Below, piece by piece: positions 42,966 through 53,343 of a stretch of 64,000 bases of DNA. The stretch's first letter is position 1. Each line of letters starts with the position of its first letter. The DNA is taken from the NCBI GenBank assembly GCA_973895155.1, contig OZ316898.1:3782001-3846000 (forward strand), read 5' to 3'. This DNA is from Marsupella aquatica (lineage: Eukaryota > Marchantiophyta). Below the pieces are notes generated by a model that was not told the DNA's origin, did not search any database, and saw nothing but the letters and a program-made list of their open reading frames with translations. The position numbers and the translations under genes were made by a program.

Positions 42966-45413
42966 ATGACAACGAAAGCACTTTGGGTGGATGGCTGGTC
43001 AACTCCAGCATGGGTGAAGGCAAGACTCCAATTGATTACTCAAGGCAGAGGGAAAACTAGTGCTAGCTATGGCACCAGAGATTGGTCTCAGGACACTGCA
43101 CAGGCGAATGGCAGTAGGCACATGAATTGTGCTGGTACTACGAGTGAAGCAATTGCTGTCTTGACGAATCGTCTACAACGAGGCATTACTACAGACTCGC
43201 ACACGTATGTTAAAGTTCTGCAAATGTGCTGGAAATATAAAGACTTTTTAGCGGCCAAGCAGGTTCACAAGTGTATCATCAAGAGTGGAATTGAGAAGAA
43301 TTCATATGTGGCGAACACCCTCCTGAATGTGTATATCAGATGCGGTGGGTTTTTGGATGCGCGTCGAGTTTTTGATGAACTTGAGACGAAGAGTGTTCTT
43401 ACCTGGAACATGATGATTACAGGATATGCTAAGAGTGGCCATGGTGAATCTGCTCTGGAACTTTTCAATTTGATGCGCCAAGAAGGTGCGCGGCCTAATG
43501 CAGTCACATATCTGGGCATCCTGAAGGCATGTGCCAGCCCATTAGCTCTAAAATGGGGAAAAGAAGTTCATGCGTGTATGCGAAATGCTGGGTTTGAGTC
43601 AGATGTGCGTGTAGGGACTGCCCTCCTTCAGATGTATGCAAAGTGTGGGTGCATCACGGAGGCCAGGCGGGTTTTTGAAGAAATGGCTAATCGAAATCTC
43701 ATCACTTGGAATGTGATGATTGGTGCGTATGCCGCAAGTGGCAATATGGATGATGCCCGGCTAATGTTTGACAGCATGAAAAAACGAGATCTATTCACAT
43801 GGAATATAATGATTGGAGCATATGCAGCAAGTGGTCGTGGTGTGGAAGCATATCGATTGTTTCTCGAAATGAGACGGGAAGGGTTCGAACCAGATGCCAT
43901 CACTTATATGAGCATCCTGAATGCATCTGCAAGCGAGGGGGCCTTAGAGTGGGTGAAAGAGGTTCATGGCCATTGTAAGAAAGCGGGACTGGATTTGGAT
44001 TTGCGTGTGGGCAATGCACTTATCCACATGTATGCAAAGTGTGGGTGCATCACGGAGGCAAGGCGAGTCTTTGAGAAATTGACTAATCGAGATTTCATCT
44101 CATGGAATGCCATGATTGGTGCGTATGCCGCAAGTGGCAATTTGGATGACGCCCGACTAATGTTTGACAGAATGGAAAAATGCGATGTAATCACATGGAA
44201 CATAATGATTGGAGCTTATGCAGAACGCGGTCGTGGTGTGGAAGCATATCAACTATTCCTCCAAATGAGACGAGAAGGCTTCCAACCAGATGCAATCACT
44301 TATATGAACATACTGAATGCATCTGCAAGTGCGGAGCCTTTAGAGTGGGTGAAAGAGGTTCATGACCACGCTAGCAAAGCGGGGCTGGAGTCAGATTTGC
44401 GTGTGGGCAATGCACTGATTCACATGTACGCAAAGACCGGCCGTATAGGTGACGCCCGACTGGTTTTTGACAGACTAGTGAAACGCAATGTATTCACGTG
44501 GACCACAATGATCGGTGGACTTGCACAACATGGTTGTGGTCGTGAAGCCCTGGAACTCTTTAGAAAAATGAATGCGGACTTTGTGAAGCCCGACGGGACT
44601 ACATTCGTGGCATTGTTATCAGCCTGTTGTCATGCAGGCCTTGTTGAAGATGGCCGTAGACTCTTTCTAGCTATGACGCAGGATTATGGCATCGAGCCAG
44701 ATATTTTTCATTATACCTGCATGGTGGACCTTCTTGGGCGGGCTGGACACTTGGAGGAAGCAAAGCTCTTGATTAGTGACATGCCAGTTGAACCGGGTGT
44801 AGTAACTTGGAAAGCCTTGCTTGGGGCTTGTAGAACTCACGGTAATGTGGAGTTGGGCGAACTTGCTGCTAAAGAGCTGTTTAAGTTGGAACCGAATAAG
44901 GACTCTACATATGTGCTCCTCTCCAACATCTATGCTGCAGCTGGCAAGTGGGAGAAGGCGTCATTGGTGCGCACTATGATGCAAAAGGGAGGTGTTCGGA
45001 AGGAGCCAGGGCGTAGCTGGATTGAGGTTGATAACAAGATCCATGAATTTGTTGTAGGGGACACATCTCACCCAGAAGCGAAGGCGATATATACTGAGCT
45101 CAATAAATTGACTAAAAAACTCAAGGCTGAAGGCTACATGCCCGAAACCCAGATTGTATTGCGGAACATCGATGAGGGGGATAAAGAACTAGCTCTTTGT
45201 TCTCATAGTGAGAAGTTGGCTATTGCGTACGGACTGATGCGCATACCCGTGGGAAAACCAATTCGTGTGTATAAAAACCTTCGGGTGTGTTCAGATTGCC
45301 ATACAGCAACCAAGTTTATCTCTAAGGTGACGGGACGCGAGATTATAGCCAGGGATGCAATTCGCTTTCACCATTTTAAGAATGGTTTGTGTTCTTGTGG
45401 TGATTACTGGTGA
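42966..45413 (+). CDS. DYW-class PPR protein, organelle RNA editing factor, 815 aa
   Basis: A single-exon gene. After an N-terminal region of about 75 residues that could be a transit peptide, roughly 16 PPR motifs of P, L and S type run to about residue 640. Typical repeats include TWNMMITGYAKSGHG and LLQMYAKCGCITEARRVF. E and E+ motifs follow (VLLSNIYAAAGKW; the PG box EPGRSWIEVDNKIHEF). A full DYW deaminase domain has HSEKLA (zinc ligand His and catalytic Glu), CSDCH and the terminal CSCGDYW. Such proteins bind a defined organellar RNA site and convert C to U. A 132-residue block of four motifs (396 bp) recurs at 43632, 44028 and, in part, 44424. The ATG is the first in frame after upstream stops. 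The intact frame and complete catalytic set suggest a functional gene. The target site cannot be told from sequence by eye. Confidence 0.93.
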   Translation: MTTKALWVDGWSTPAWVKARLQLITQGRGKTSASYGTRDWSQDTAQANGSRHMNCAGTTSEAIAVLTNRLQRGITTDSHTYVKVLQMCWKYKDFLAAKQVHKCIIKSGIEKNSYVANTLLNVYIRCGGFLDARRVFDELETKSVLTWNMMITGYAKSGHGESALELFNLMRQEGARPNAVTYLGILKACASPLALKWGKEVHACMRNAGFESDVRVGTALLQMYAKCGCITEARRVFEEMANRNLITWNVMIGAYAASGNMDDARLMFDSMKKRDLFTWNIMIGAYAASGRGVEAYRLFLEMRREGFEPDAITYMSILNASASEGALEWVKEVHGHCKKAGLDLDLRVGNALIHMYAKCGCITEARRVFEKLTNRDFISWNAMIGAYAASGNLDDARLMFDRMEKCDVITWNIMIGAYAERGRGVEAYQLFLQMRREGFQPDAITYMNILNASASAEPLEWVKEVHDHASKAGLESDLRVGNALIHMYAKTGRIGDARLVFDRLVKRNVFTWTTMIGGLAQHGCGREALELFRKMNADFVKPDGTTFVALLSACCHAGLVEDGRRLFLAMTQDYGIEPDIFHYTCMVDLLGRAGHLEEAKLLISDMPVEPGVVTWKALLGACRTHGNVELGELAAKELFKLEPNKDSTYVLLSNIYAAAGKWEKASLVRTMMQKGGVRKEPGRSWIEVDNKIHEFVVGDTSHPEAKAIYTELNKLTKKLKAEGYMPETQIVLRNIDEGDKELALCSHSEKLAIAYGLMRIPVGKPIRVYKNLRVCSDCHTATKFISKVTGREIIARDAIRFHHFKNGLCSCGDYW

Positions 45414-46684
45414 CCAGATTGAAAGCTGTGTTTCGCTGGCTGAAAAGTGACTCTAAAGCACTACTCACTGGCAGCCTAGATACAGTCAGGTTTTCGTTCG
45501 TCGCTTGATCAAGGAGGGATTTTCAAGACGATTATATTGCAGCGATCGACTACGGCAGTTCTGTGACAGGAACTTTGAGATTATACAATTTGGCGTTTTA
45601 ACTAGTCCATACCAGGCTGAAAGATGGGTTCATCCATTCACCAATTTTGCGAGCAACGGGCATTAAAAGCCATCCGCAATCCCTCAGGTACTCCCACTGA
45701 AACAATCGGGAAGAAAATATTTGGTCGCAGTGAGTGTTGCCAAACATTCAATTTCTAGGCTCACGGGATAACATATAACTGAAAAGCTCTGTGAGTTGCT
45801 TCTTGACTGTCGAAATCACAGATATGCGAAATCAATCTCTTCGCTTGATACGTAAGGCTTGCTCATTCGAATGTTGTCGCTATCCAATTCGTTAACCAAG
45901 CCATTCATTTGCTTGCCAGGGTCTGCCTTCAGCTGCGTGTCTCAGGCTGATTTTTGCTTTCCAGTTTCGACAGTTGTGAAGGTGTAGTTTTAGTAACTTT
46001 CTTCTGACTCGACTTGGGAGCATTCGACCTATCTGCTAGCTTGTAGTTAGCTTTGACTCGTGTCATCTTCGTTGACGACCCTCTTGAGATATAAACAATT
46101 AGAACAAACACAAGTTGTCAAGAGAGACTCCACCTGAACAAACAGTCAAAATCAGGTGAATGAAAACCTAACGACAGAAAATAAGAATGAAACTAAGAAG
46201 GCAGGCGCAGGGGCCACTGAGAAAAAACCTAGTGGCTCCTCGGGGAGAATCCAGAATGGTAATGCTCTCCAGAATGGTAATGCTCTTGCCCGGAACGGAG
46301 ACCAGGTGTGATGCCTAGCTATCACTAGGCCAATTAAGATGGTAGGTGGTATACACTAAAACACATTAATATAAGGAGAAAAAAGGGAAAACATAAACCA
46401 TTAAGGATAACCATGGAACCCAAATTGAGATGGAAGTAAGGGTGCAATGGTCACTAGGAGGCACGATTAGGGTTAGGGCATGCTAAGCACAATCGGCCGT
46501 AGATAATCAATGGGCGGCCAGATGAAGACAGCCAGGAGAGGGGTAAGGTCTGTTCACCGAGGGTGGCGGTTTATTTGCGAGCACTGATCAAGCAGAGGAT
46601 TGTAGGAAGAAGCCAATGACTGCCAGCTGCTTTGGCAAACACTGTGGGCGGAAGCAAATACCAAGCATCGATACAAGGTCGGAA
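45414..46684. other. No gene seen
   Basis: Downstream of the PPR gene. Near 46250-46288 an 18-bp unit (CCAGAATGGTAATGCTCT) is directly repeated. No recognised coding sequence. Confidence 0.5.
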
Positions 46685-48610
46685 TGAGCAACATCAACCA
46701 AACCTCACATTTTTGGGAATGCTTGTTCGAACGGACAATTGAGTACATTTAGACATATGAGGACGAGGAATCGGAGAGAGCAGCCTGAGAACGACAGGAG
46801 CTCGCTCGGCTGTGGGAACTTACTACAAAAGTCTGTCTTCCTTGGAGGAGAGCTCATCAAGGCTGAATTCTTGTGGTTACCTACTGCTGACCAACTCGAC
46901 GACCTTCTGTTCCAAAAGAACATAATAGTCGACATTCGGGAGGCCATCAACTGTTGCAACGACAAACATTGGAACTTGAAGGGTAGCACGGAGGCGTGAA
47001 CGAAAGCAATAGTGTTGGGGGAATCGTCACGAGCGGCCGAAATGAAGAGGAAGGGGCCCAATAACGAAGAGGCCACCCTTGCCAAGAGAACGAGGTCAAC
47101 GACATCTAGAAAGCCGGCCAAGCATGGGAGACGGAGGTTGGATGAGGTTGAGGAACTAGAGGTCGACCTCGTCAATGTCATCCCTACAAGAGATGATACA
47201 TGGAAAGGTTGGGCGACGGTCATACCACCGGCGGTGTAGTTATATTTTGCACGAGAAGAGTCCCAAAAATACCAAGGCTTCATGGCCGGATCCGGCTTGG
47301 AGACCTTCGTTAGATTACCGTGGCTGAAGCCAAAGGTGCCGGATTGCGATTTGTTAGAGTTTATGGGATCCTGGGATCAGGAATCAAATGCAACTAGGGT
47401 ACATGGGAAGGCATTCTACCTCATTCCCAAAGTGATTGTTGAGGTATTTGGCTTGCCAATAGGCAATAAGACCAAGGTAGACACCCGAAAGAACTTGCCG
47501 GATAAGGAGTTTAGGTCGATTCTTGGGCCATCAACAAAGAATGGCTTCTATCGGAACACCTGCACCAACCCGCACATTGGAGAAATGATTGATTTCTTGC
47601 GAGTGACAATGCATTGCAATTTGGCAAGGCCGAAGATCAGCAAGGCACAGGTCTACTTGGCAGAAAGGCCAAACCCAAGTCGGGACTACACCAAGTACCT
47701 CCTCACCCAATTGAAGAAGATCTTGAAGGAGGAACAACAAGTGATAGGCCAAGGGAGCATGTCTCGGCTTGGTTATCATATGCCGTTGTTGCGCCTGTAC
47801 GCCCGAAGTGAGTCCTTTGCACCAGTACTCTCCCTACAGGCAAGGGCACCAGAAGAGGAGTCGGAGCAGAGGCTGGCAGCAAGGAAGCCCAAACCGCCCG
47901 ACAACCCCACAATAGAGTAGATATTCCGGCCGAGGCCAGAACCCATGCCGATGTAGCAACCAGCCATGTAGGACCTTCTGTAGATGCTACACAAGGAGAA
48001 GCCGACAGCTGCGGCACAAGCACCGGTACAAGGCATTGTTCAGAAGGCAGGCGCAAGAAGACCCACGAGAGCAGATCCCTTTGTCGGGGCCGTGGAGAGA
48101 AGGAGGCCAGAACACAAGCCAGGAGTGCGGGATGTACGTGGGAGACTCGAGTCCGAAACCTAAGGGAAAAGGGCCCAAGGTTCCCAGTTACAATGAAGAG
48201 AGGAAAAGGCGGGCGTGGGAGCCAAAGCATAGGCCAGACCCATGCACAGCTTCCAGCAAGAGGCCGCGTTTGCGGCTAGTTCAGACCTATAGGGGTGTTT
48301 ATCAGTTGAAGGAGGAACTCGCAACCCTATCGATCAACTTTCAAGCCAACCTACGTAAGAAGGACGACATGCTCGATCAAACCTACGAGAAGATGAACAA
48401 GATGGTGTTGATGTTGTCCACCAGCTTAACACGGAGCTAAGAGCAACCCAAGAGGAGAGGGTGGCCTTTTGGAAGGAGTTGGACAAAAATCAGAAGAAGT
48501 TGGAGGAAGCTCGTGGGGAGTTGGACGAGACCGAGGAGGAGTTGGAGGACACCATGCAAAAGATGGAGAACTTGCAACAATGGGCGGATAACCAAACGAA
48601 GCGTTGAAGA
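46685..48610 (+). pseudogene. Degenerate repeat-encoded protein with coiled coil, unknown family
   Basis: One frame runs from about 46685 to 48160 with stops TGA 46997, TAG 47237, TAG 47918 and TAG at 47954, 47969 and 47981. It continues in other frames through a charged coiled coil (48270-48610: LKEELATLSINFQ; then LEEARGELDETEEELEDT). The best-conserved part (47282-47700) contains LLEFMGSWDQ, KAFYLIPKVIVEVFGLPIG and MIDFLRVTMHCN. This resembles repeat-associated plant proteins (plant mobile domain or gag-like), but no firm assignment was made. Two or more frameshifts are present. Five of the six stops are TAG. Confidence 0.5.
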
Positions 48611-49481
48611 AACTAGCCGAGGAGTTGAAACGCCCGGCTACACCAAGTGGACCTCCGTGGCAACAACAAGGTTGCAAGCCGTAGTACTGGCCGAAGAACA
48701 AGCTGAGGCACCCTTACCCTTGCCGGAGGTAATAGGCAAGGGGAAGGCACCAATTGCCTGGGAGGGGAAGGAGAAAAGAAGCAAAAACCTTCTGGTTCAG
48801 GAGTCCACACGCTTCCTTTGGCCACCATAATTGAGGTAGAGAGCATGGCGTTGGCCTTGTGCGAGGTCACGACAGTTGAGTTGGCAGTCTTGGAAGCGGA
48901 TTAGCTCAGTACAGCCATGACAGGGACGGACTTAAGGTTGCCAATTATCGATAGGCATCAACCGCAACCTTGGGAGGAGGAAACAACCCGCCTCGTAGGA
49001 CGAGCGTCTTAGGAGGACCACTACGGCAATGAAGCTGAAGCCGGGCTTGCCAAAACAGAAGCTACAGCAGCAAACCCACCACTTTTGCATGTCGGGGAGG
49101 TAGTAGAAGCCAAGGAGGAGCCCGAGGCCGGAGTGGGATCCGGTCATGCTGATGGCAAGTTGACCCAGCCGGGAGCAGGTAACTTGTCAGAGGACGGACC
49201 TTCGACATTAGTCGTAGAGTAAGGATTGAGGGCGTCCATTGGGGCCAACCACCACTGTCATGACGGTGGTGGAGGGCCGTTCCTTTTAGGAAGGGTGGGT
49301 GTGGAGAAAGGAGGCATGAGTGGGCAGAGCGGGCGCGGGCCTCCAAAATTAGGATTAGGATCAGGGCCAAGAGGCAAACTTAGATGAGTGGATTGCGGAT
49401 TACACTTGTGCTCTTGCCTTGCTATACATAGGTAGATTATAGTTAGATAGATTAGGCTTATGCAGCAAGAAAATAGGTACA

Positions 49482-50003
49482 TGTCGGGGATTTCACTTCC
49501 ACAAAAATGGCATATCACGTGCGACAAAGGATAGGGTCATTTTATTGGTTCTAAGGGAAGACTTGAGAATTTTTGCAGAAGAATAATAGGGTCTTTTAAA
49601 TTGAATTTTGAGACTTATAAAAAAATTAGAGTCTTTTTAATCCAATTTTTGGAATATTCCAACTTTATAGGGATTAAAAAATAATATTTTTTTCTTACAT
49701 TTTAGGGGGTCCCAGGCCTAAAAATATCGCAGGTGATGGGGAGGTCTCCATATAGTGAGACCCTCGAGAGGTAGATATGTTGCCAGGATAAATACTTGTG
49801 TAGCAAGGAGCTCAGGGTTTTTTTCTTGGCAAGTTTTTGTGCATCAGCAAGGCTAGGATCAATTAGACAGTAGAGAAGCTATCGGTTAATTATGCAGTGA
49901 CTCTTGTGTATATTCATGTTTTCTCATGCCTAAAAGTTGAATAGAGTTGGCCTTTCAGCTTAGTTCACAGATCTTGTGTATGAGAAGTACTGTTTGTATG
50001 ACA
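49482..50003 (+). repeat. Possible LTR, TGTC...GACA, 522 bp
   Basis: Starts TGTCGGGGATTTC and ends TTTGTATGACA, so it has TG...CA ends with a 4-bp inverted terminal match, the same TGTC/GACA as the 1.4-11.5 kb element. Sequence after it (50004-51600) is C-rich and noncoding, like that element's leader. No partner LTR and no target duplication were found, so it may be the left end of a truncated element. Confidence 0.35.
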
Positions 50004-51600
50004 ATTGTACGGAGTGGTGGACCTTGCCACCCAGCGCCCTCACCAATCCCAGCACCCATGCCTAAGTGCCTCTGGTGCCCAAATGCCTCCACTATATACC
50101 TCGAGCAAGCAACCTAGTGCCCCTTGCACCCCCAACGGCCCCTCCCATACAAATTTGCACTTGCTCTCCAACACGACCGCTACTCAATAGTCCTCATTGT
50201 CTGCACAAGCAACCAAGCGCCTTGGTAAGTAACCCTTCAGGATCTAGATCTCCCAAGTCTAGCATCCTAACTCAAGCTTAGCAGACATTGGTAAGTAGGT
50301 CAGCAATAGGTCCTCCCAATGCCATAAGCCAAAACTAGAACCAACGCCCACTGTTCGTCCAGAACAGGTCCTTTCTTGGGCGCAGCCCGAGTTCCCCTCG
50401 TACCTATCCATCACCAACTGACTGCCCTGCCCCCAGGACATGCTCATGGCCCAAATAGTGTAGCTTGTCCTAAAGCTTGTCCCGACATGTCAGGACCAGA
50501 ATGACCCCGACTTTAGCAACTAACTCTCGGTTCTCACCCCACTGATGGTCTAGGAGCCAAGTGCCCTTAGAACTCAACCTCCATGCCTACTTGGCCTTGC
50601 CTCTCCAATGCTAGCTCCCTTGAGAGACTGAATGCGGCGTGGTTGCTGTTTCGACAGGATTTGGCAAGCAGGCGAGATAACACCCACAAACCTCAAAAAA
50701 CTATGGCATCCCAAGACCCATATGAGCTCAGGAGGATTTAGCCCTCCTTGAGAGATTTCCAATGCACCTAAGAAGTCCCCCAACGGACTTCTCGTTGGGA
50801 AGTTATCGCCGTTTCCGTTTGGCATTTTCCCGCAGCTTACAATTTCGGCTCGCCTTTAGCCCCCAGGGAAACACCACTTCCCTCATATATGCTTCTGGAG
50901 ACCTGCCACCCCCGGACTAACTTTGGTTCTCAAACTTTTGGTCCCCAACCTGGACCCTATCTCGCATGTTTGGGCACTCCACCAACTGACAACGCCCATA
51001 ACTTCCTAGTTAGGCGTCCGCAAGCGGAGTGCCTTAGCCCGTTGTGATTGGGCTGACCCAGTGCTCATGCCTAGGCCCTCAGATCTCATTGTTGCTTGGG
51101 GCCCCCGATCGGCCAAACCCGGATGAGGCCATAACTCGCGCCCCAAGCATCCATTGCCCATGGCGTCAACTCCATTGCCTTGGGCACAAGAGGAGCTCTC
51201 ACTCAAACCCTCAAAACTCAAAGTCCGTCCGGGGGTCCGTATGGTCGACCTTGAGCCCGGCCCTTTTCCCCTTGACCCGACCAACACTTAGTTAGTCTAA
51301 GTCCTTAGTGCGTGTCACCAGCTTGGCGCCTTGCCTTTGCTGGTGCCACATCTCATTGCCCACAAGTCTCCCCATGCTAAGTCCTCCCCGGATGGCCTAT
51401 CCGAGCCTAGACCATATGGGAGCTCGGCGTCGGAGTCAGCGACGCCGGAGCTAAGTGTTAAGGTAATCGAGTTCCGCGACTCACGGTATAACTTAGTCAG
51501 TATCAGTCATTTTTCTATTTGTGTGTCGCATCAACTTGTGTCAAGATTGCCCACATCAACTATAGGAGAGAACAGAAATAAGTGAAATTGTAAGAAGCAG
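50004..51600. other. C-rich noncoding stretch, possible retroelement leader
   Basis: Strong C over G strand bias and no long frame. Its base composition contrasts with the AT-rich surroundings. It may be the leader of the element starting at 49482. No repeat partner was found in the window. Confidence 0.35.
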
Positions 51601-53343
51601 ACTTAAAAGGTTGGATATGTCGAGCTGAGAGAAATCTTAGCAGCTACCCAAGCCAATTTGACATCATTTCGGGGGCGGAATCCAAACATACCTGAAGGGT
51701 ATACCAGAACATAAATCAATACACTATATTTATGATCTAACCAAGTGATTTGAACGTCACATGTCTTGTTTATGTTTTGGTTGTACGACTGACATAGATT
51801 TAACACTAGGTTGTGTTAGACCAACCAAACATTATTTGATGAGATAGTCGACGAGCAAAAGCATGCATTTGGGAGGCTGTCGTCTCCTGCATTGAATGTC
51901 TTAAGCCTTGAAAGTCTCCTGCCCTGTCATAGTCAAGAAGGCCCTAGATGTGTTACACACTTCTTTCCCTAGCATACCTTCCACTCTCATAAAAGACTCA
52001 CCTTGGTGATGGAGATGTAGAGTCGACTACAGAAATTGTGGCAGATCTCAAGTCTTAAGAGTGGTATAGACATGAAGGACCAACTTTGTTGTCTCGACCT
52101 CAGCAAACATGGAAAGTGCTCTCCAATGTGTGGTGATTATCAGCATTATCATCTGTGTATGTTTCCTAAAACCCATAGAATGCTTTCAAGTCCATCATGT
52201 GTGGTAAAGGTATTTCTAGCAAACATATCATGGCTCTACTACAGTAGTCACAATAGTTGACAAACTTGCGGGTCTTCGGAGGAGCAAAGGAGAAAATTCT
52301 TCACCCTGGCAGAGTATAGGTTTGCGTCAAAATTCAATCAACCATGAAGATGTATTGGTCATTCGACTAGGTACAGACTCCATGTGTCCATATAGAAGAC
52401 TCACTATGTCCATATAGAAGACTCACTAAGATATACAGCTCAGGTTAGGTTAGGAATCAAAGGTTCATGTTACAGCATTCATTGAATTATGATCACCAGT
52501 CTCGTCCTCTACATTTTTCCCCGGTGTGTACTTTGTGACCTAGGGGTCCTCCGAGGGGGTGGCAGTGGTACTGCGTGCCTCTGGTTTTTTTTTTTTCCCT
52601 CCCTTGCCTGCGTGCCCTGCTGGTCTTTGTTCTGGGTATTTTTTTCTGTCTCTTGGATTTGTATGTTTCTGTGCACTGCTGGTTTTAGCCGCGACGGCCT
52701 CTGAATACATTTGGTACACTATTGATCTCTATTTTTATCTTTTTTAATTTTGTCCCAGTCTCATTCTCTACTTTCCCGCGCGATCAATCCTGTGCTATCA
52801 ATCTACCGTTCCCTTTCATGCCAGTTTCTGTAAATCGCAGGGAACGGAAAGAAACTTCTTGCCCAAGAAGTAGACACAAGAAGATCGCTTGACTAAATCA
52901 AACATTATGCCTAACGAATTCAACTTTGAAACAGCAGACAGATGCTCCATTTTATAGGCCTATTTGATGATACACTCTATCAGCACCACTTCCCTTGCCC
53001 TTCAGAAAATCCAATAACATTCACAATACTTGGGAGAATCGTGGGAAGAGTTGGTGTGGCAGTCAAAATCAGCACACCGAATTGATGCACTAGTACAGAT
53101 TTCTACTGTCTGGACAAAATCGTCCATATAGAGAGAGAGACGCAGTAATAAAACGAAATTTTGAGGGAAGAATCTCATAGCTGTTCCGTTGTGAGTGTAC
53201 CCGAGATGGGCACACTCATAAAATACACTACCGAAACACTTTCTGGGTGGAGCGTCCCTCACATTGTATGCGTATGCAAGCTGAAACTCACGATGGGCTC
53301 TAATAATGTACACTTCGAAACAACGCTACAATCGAACGTAGAT
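51601..53343. other. No gene seen
   Basis: A 22-bp unit (core TGTCCATATAGAAGACTCAC) is tandemly duplicated near 52386-52430. Near 52590 there is a T-rich tract of 12. Otherwise featureless. The right end is the 3' flank of the second xylanase gene. Confidence 0.5.

Noticed and set aside
46997-47981. Recoding of TAG stops as Gln
   Set aside because: All host genes here use normal stops, and this frame also has frameshifts, so decay is the simpler reading.
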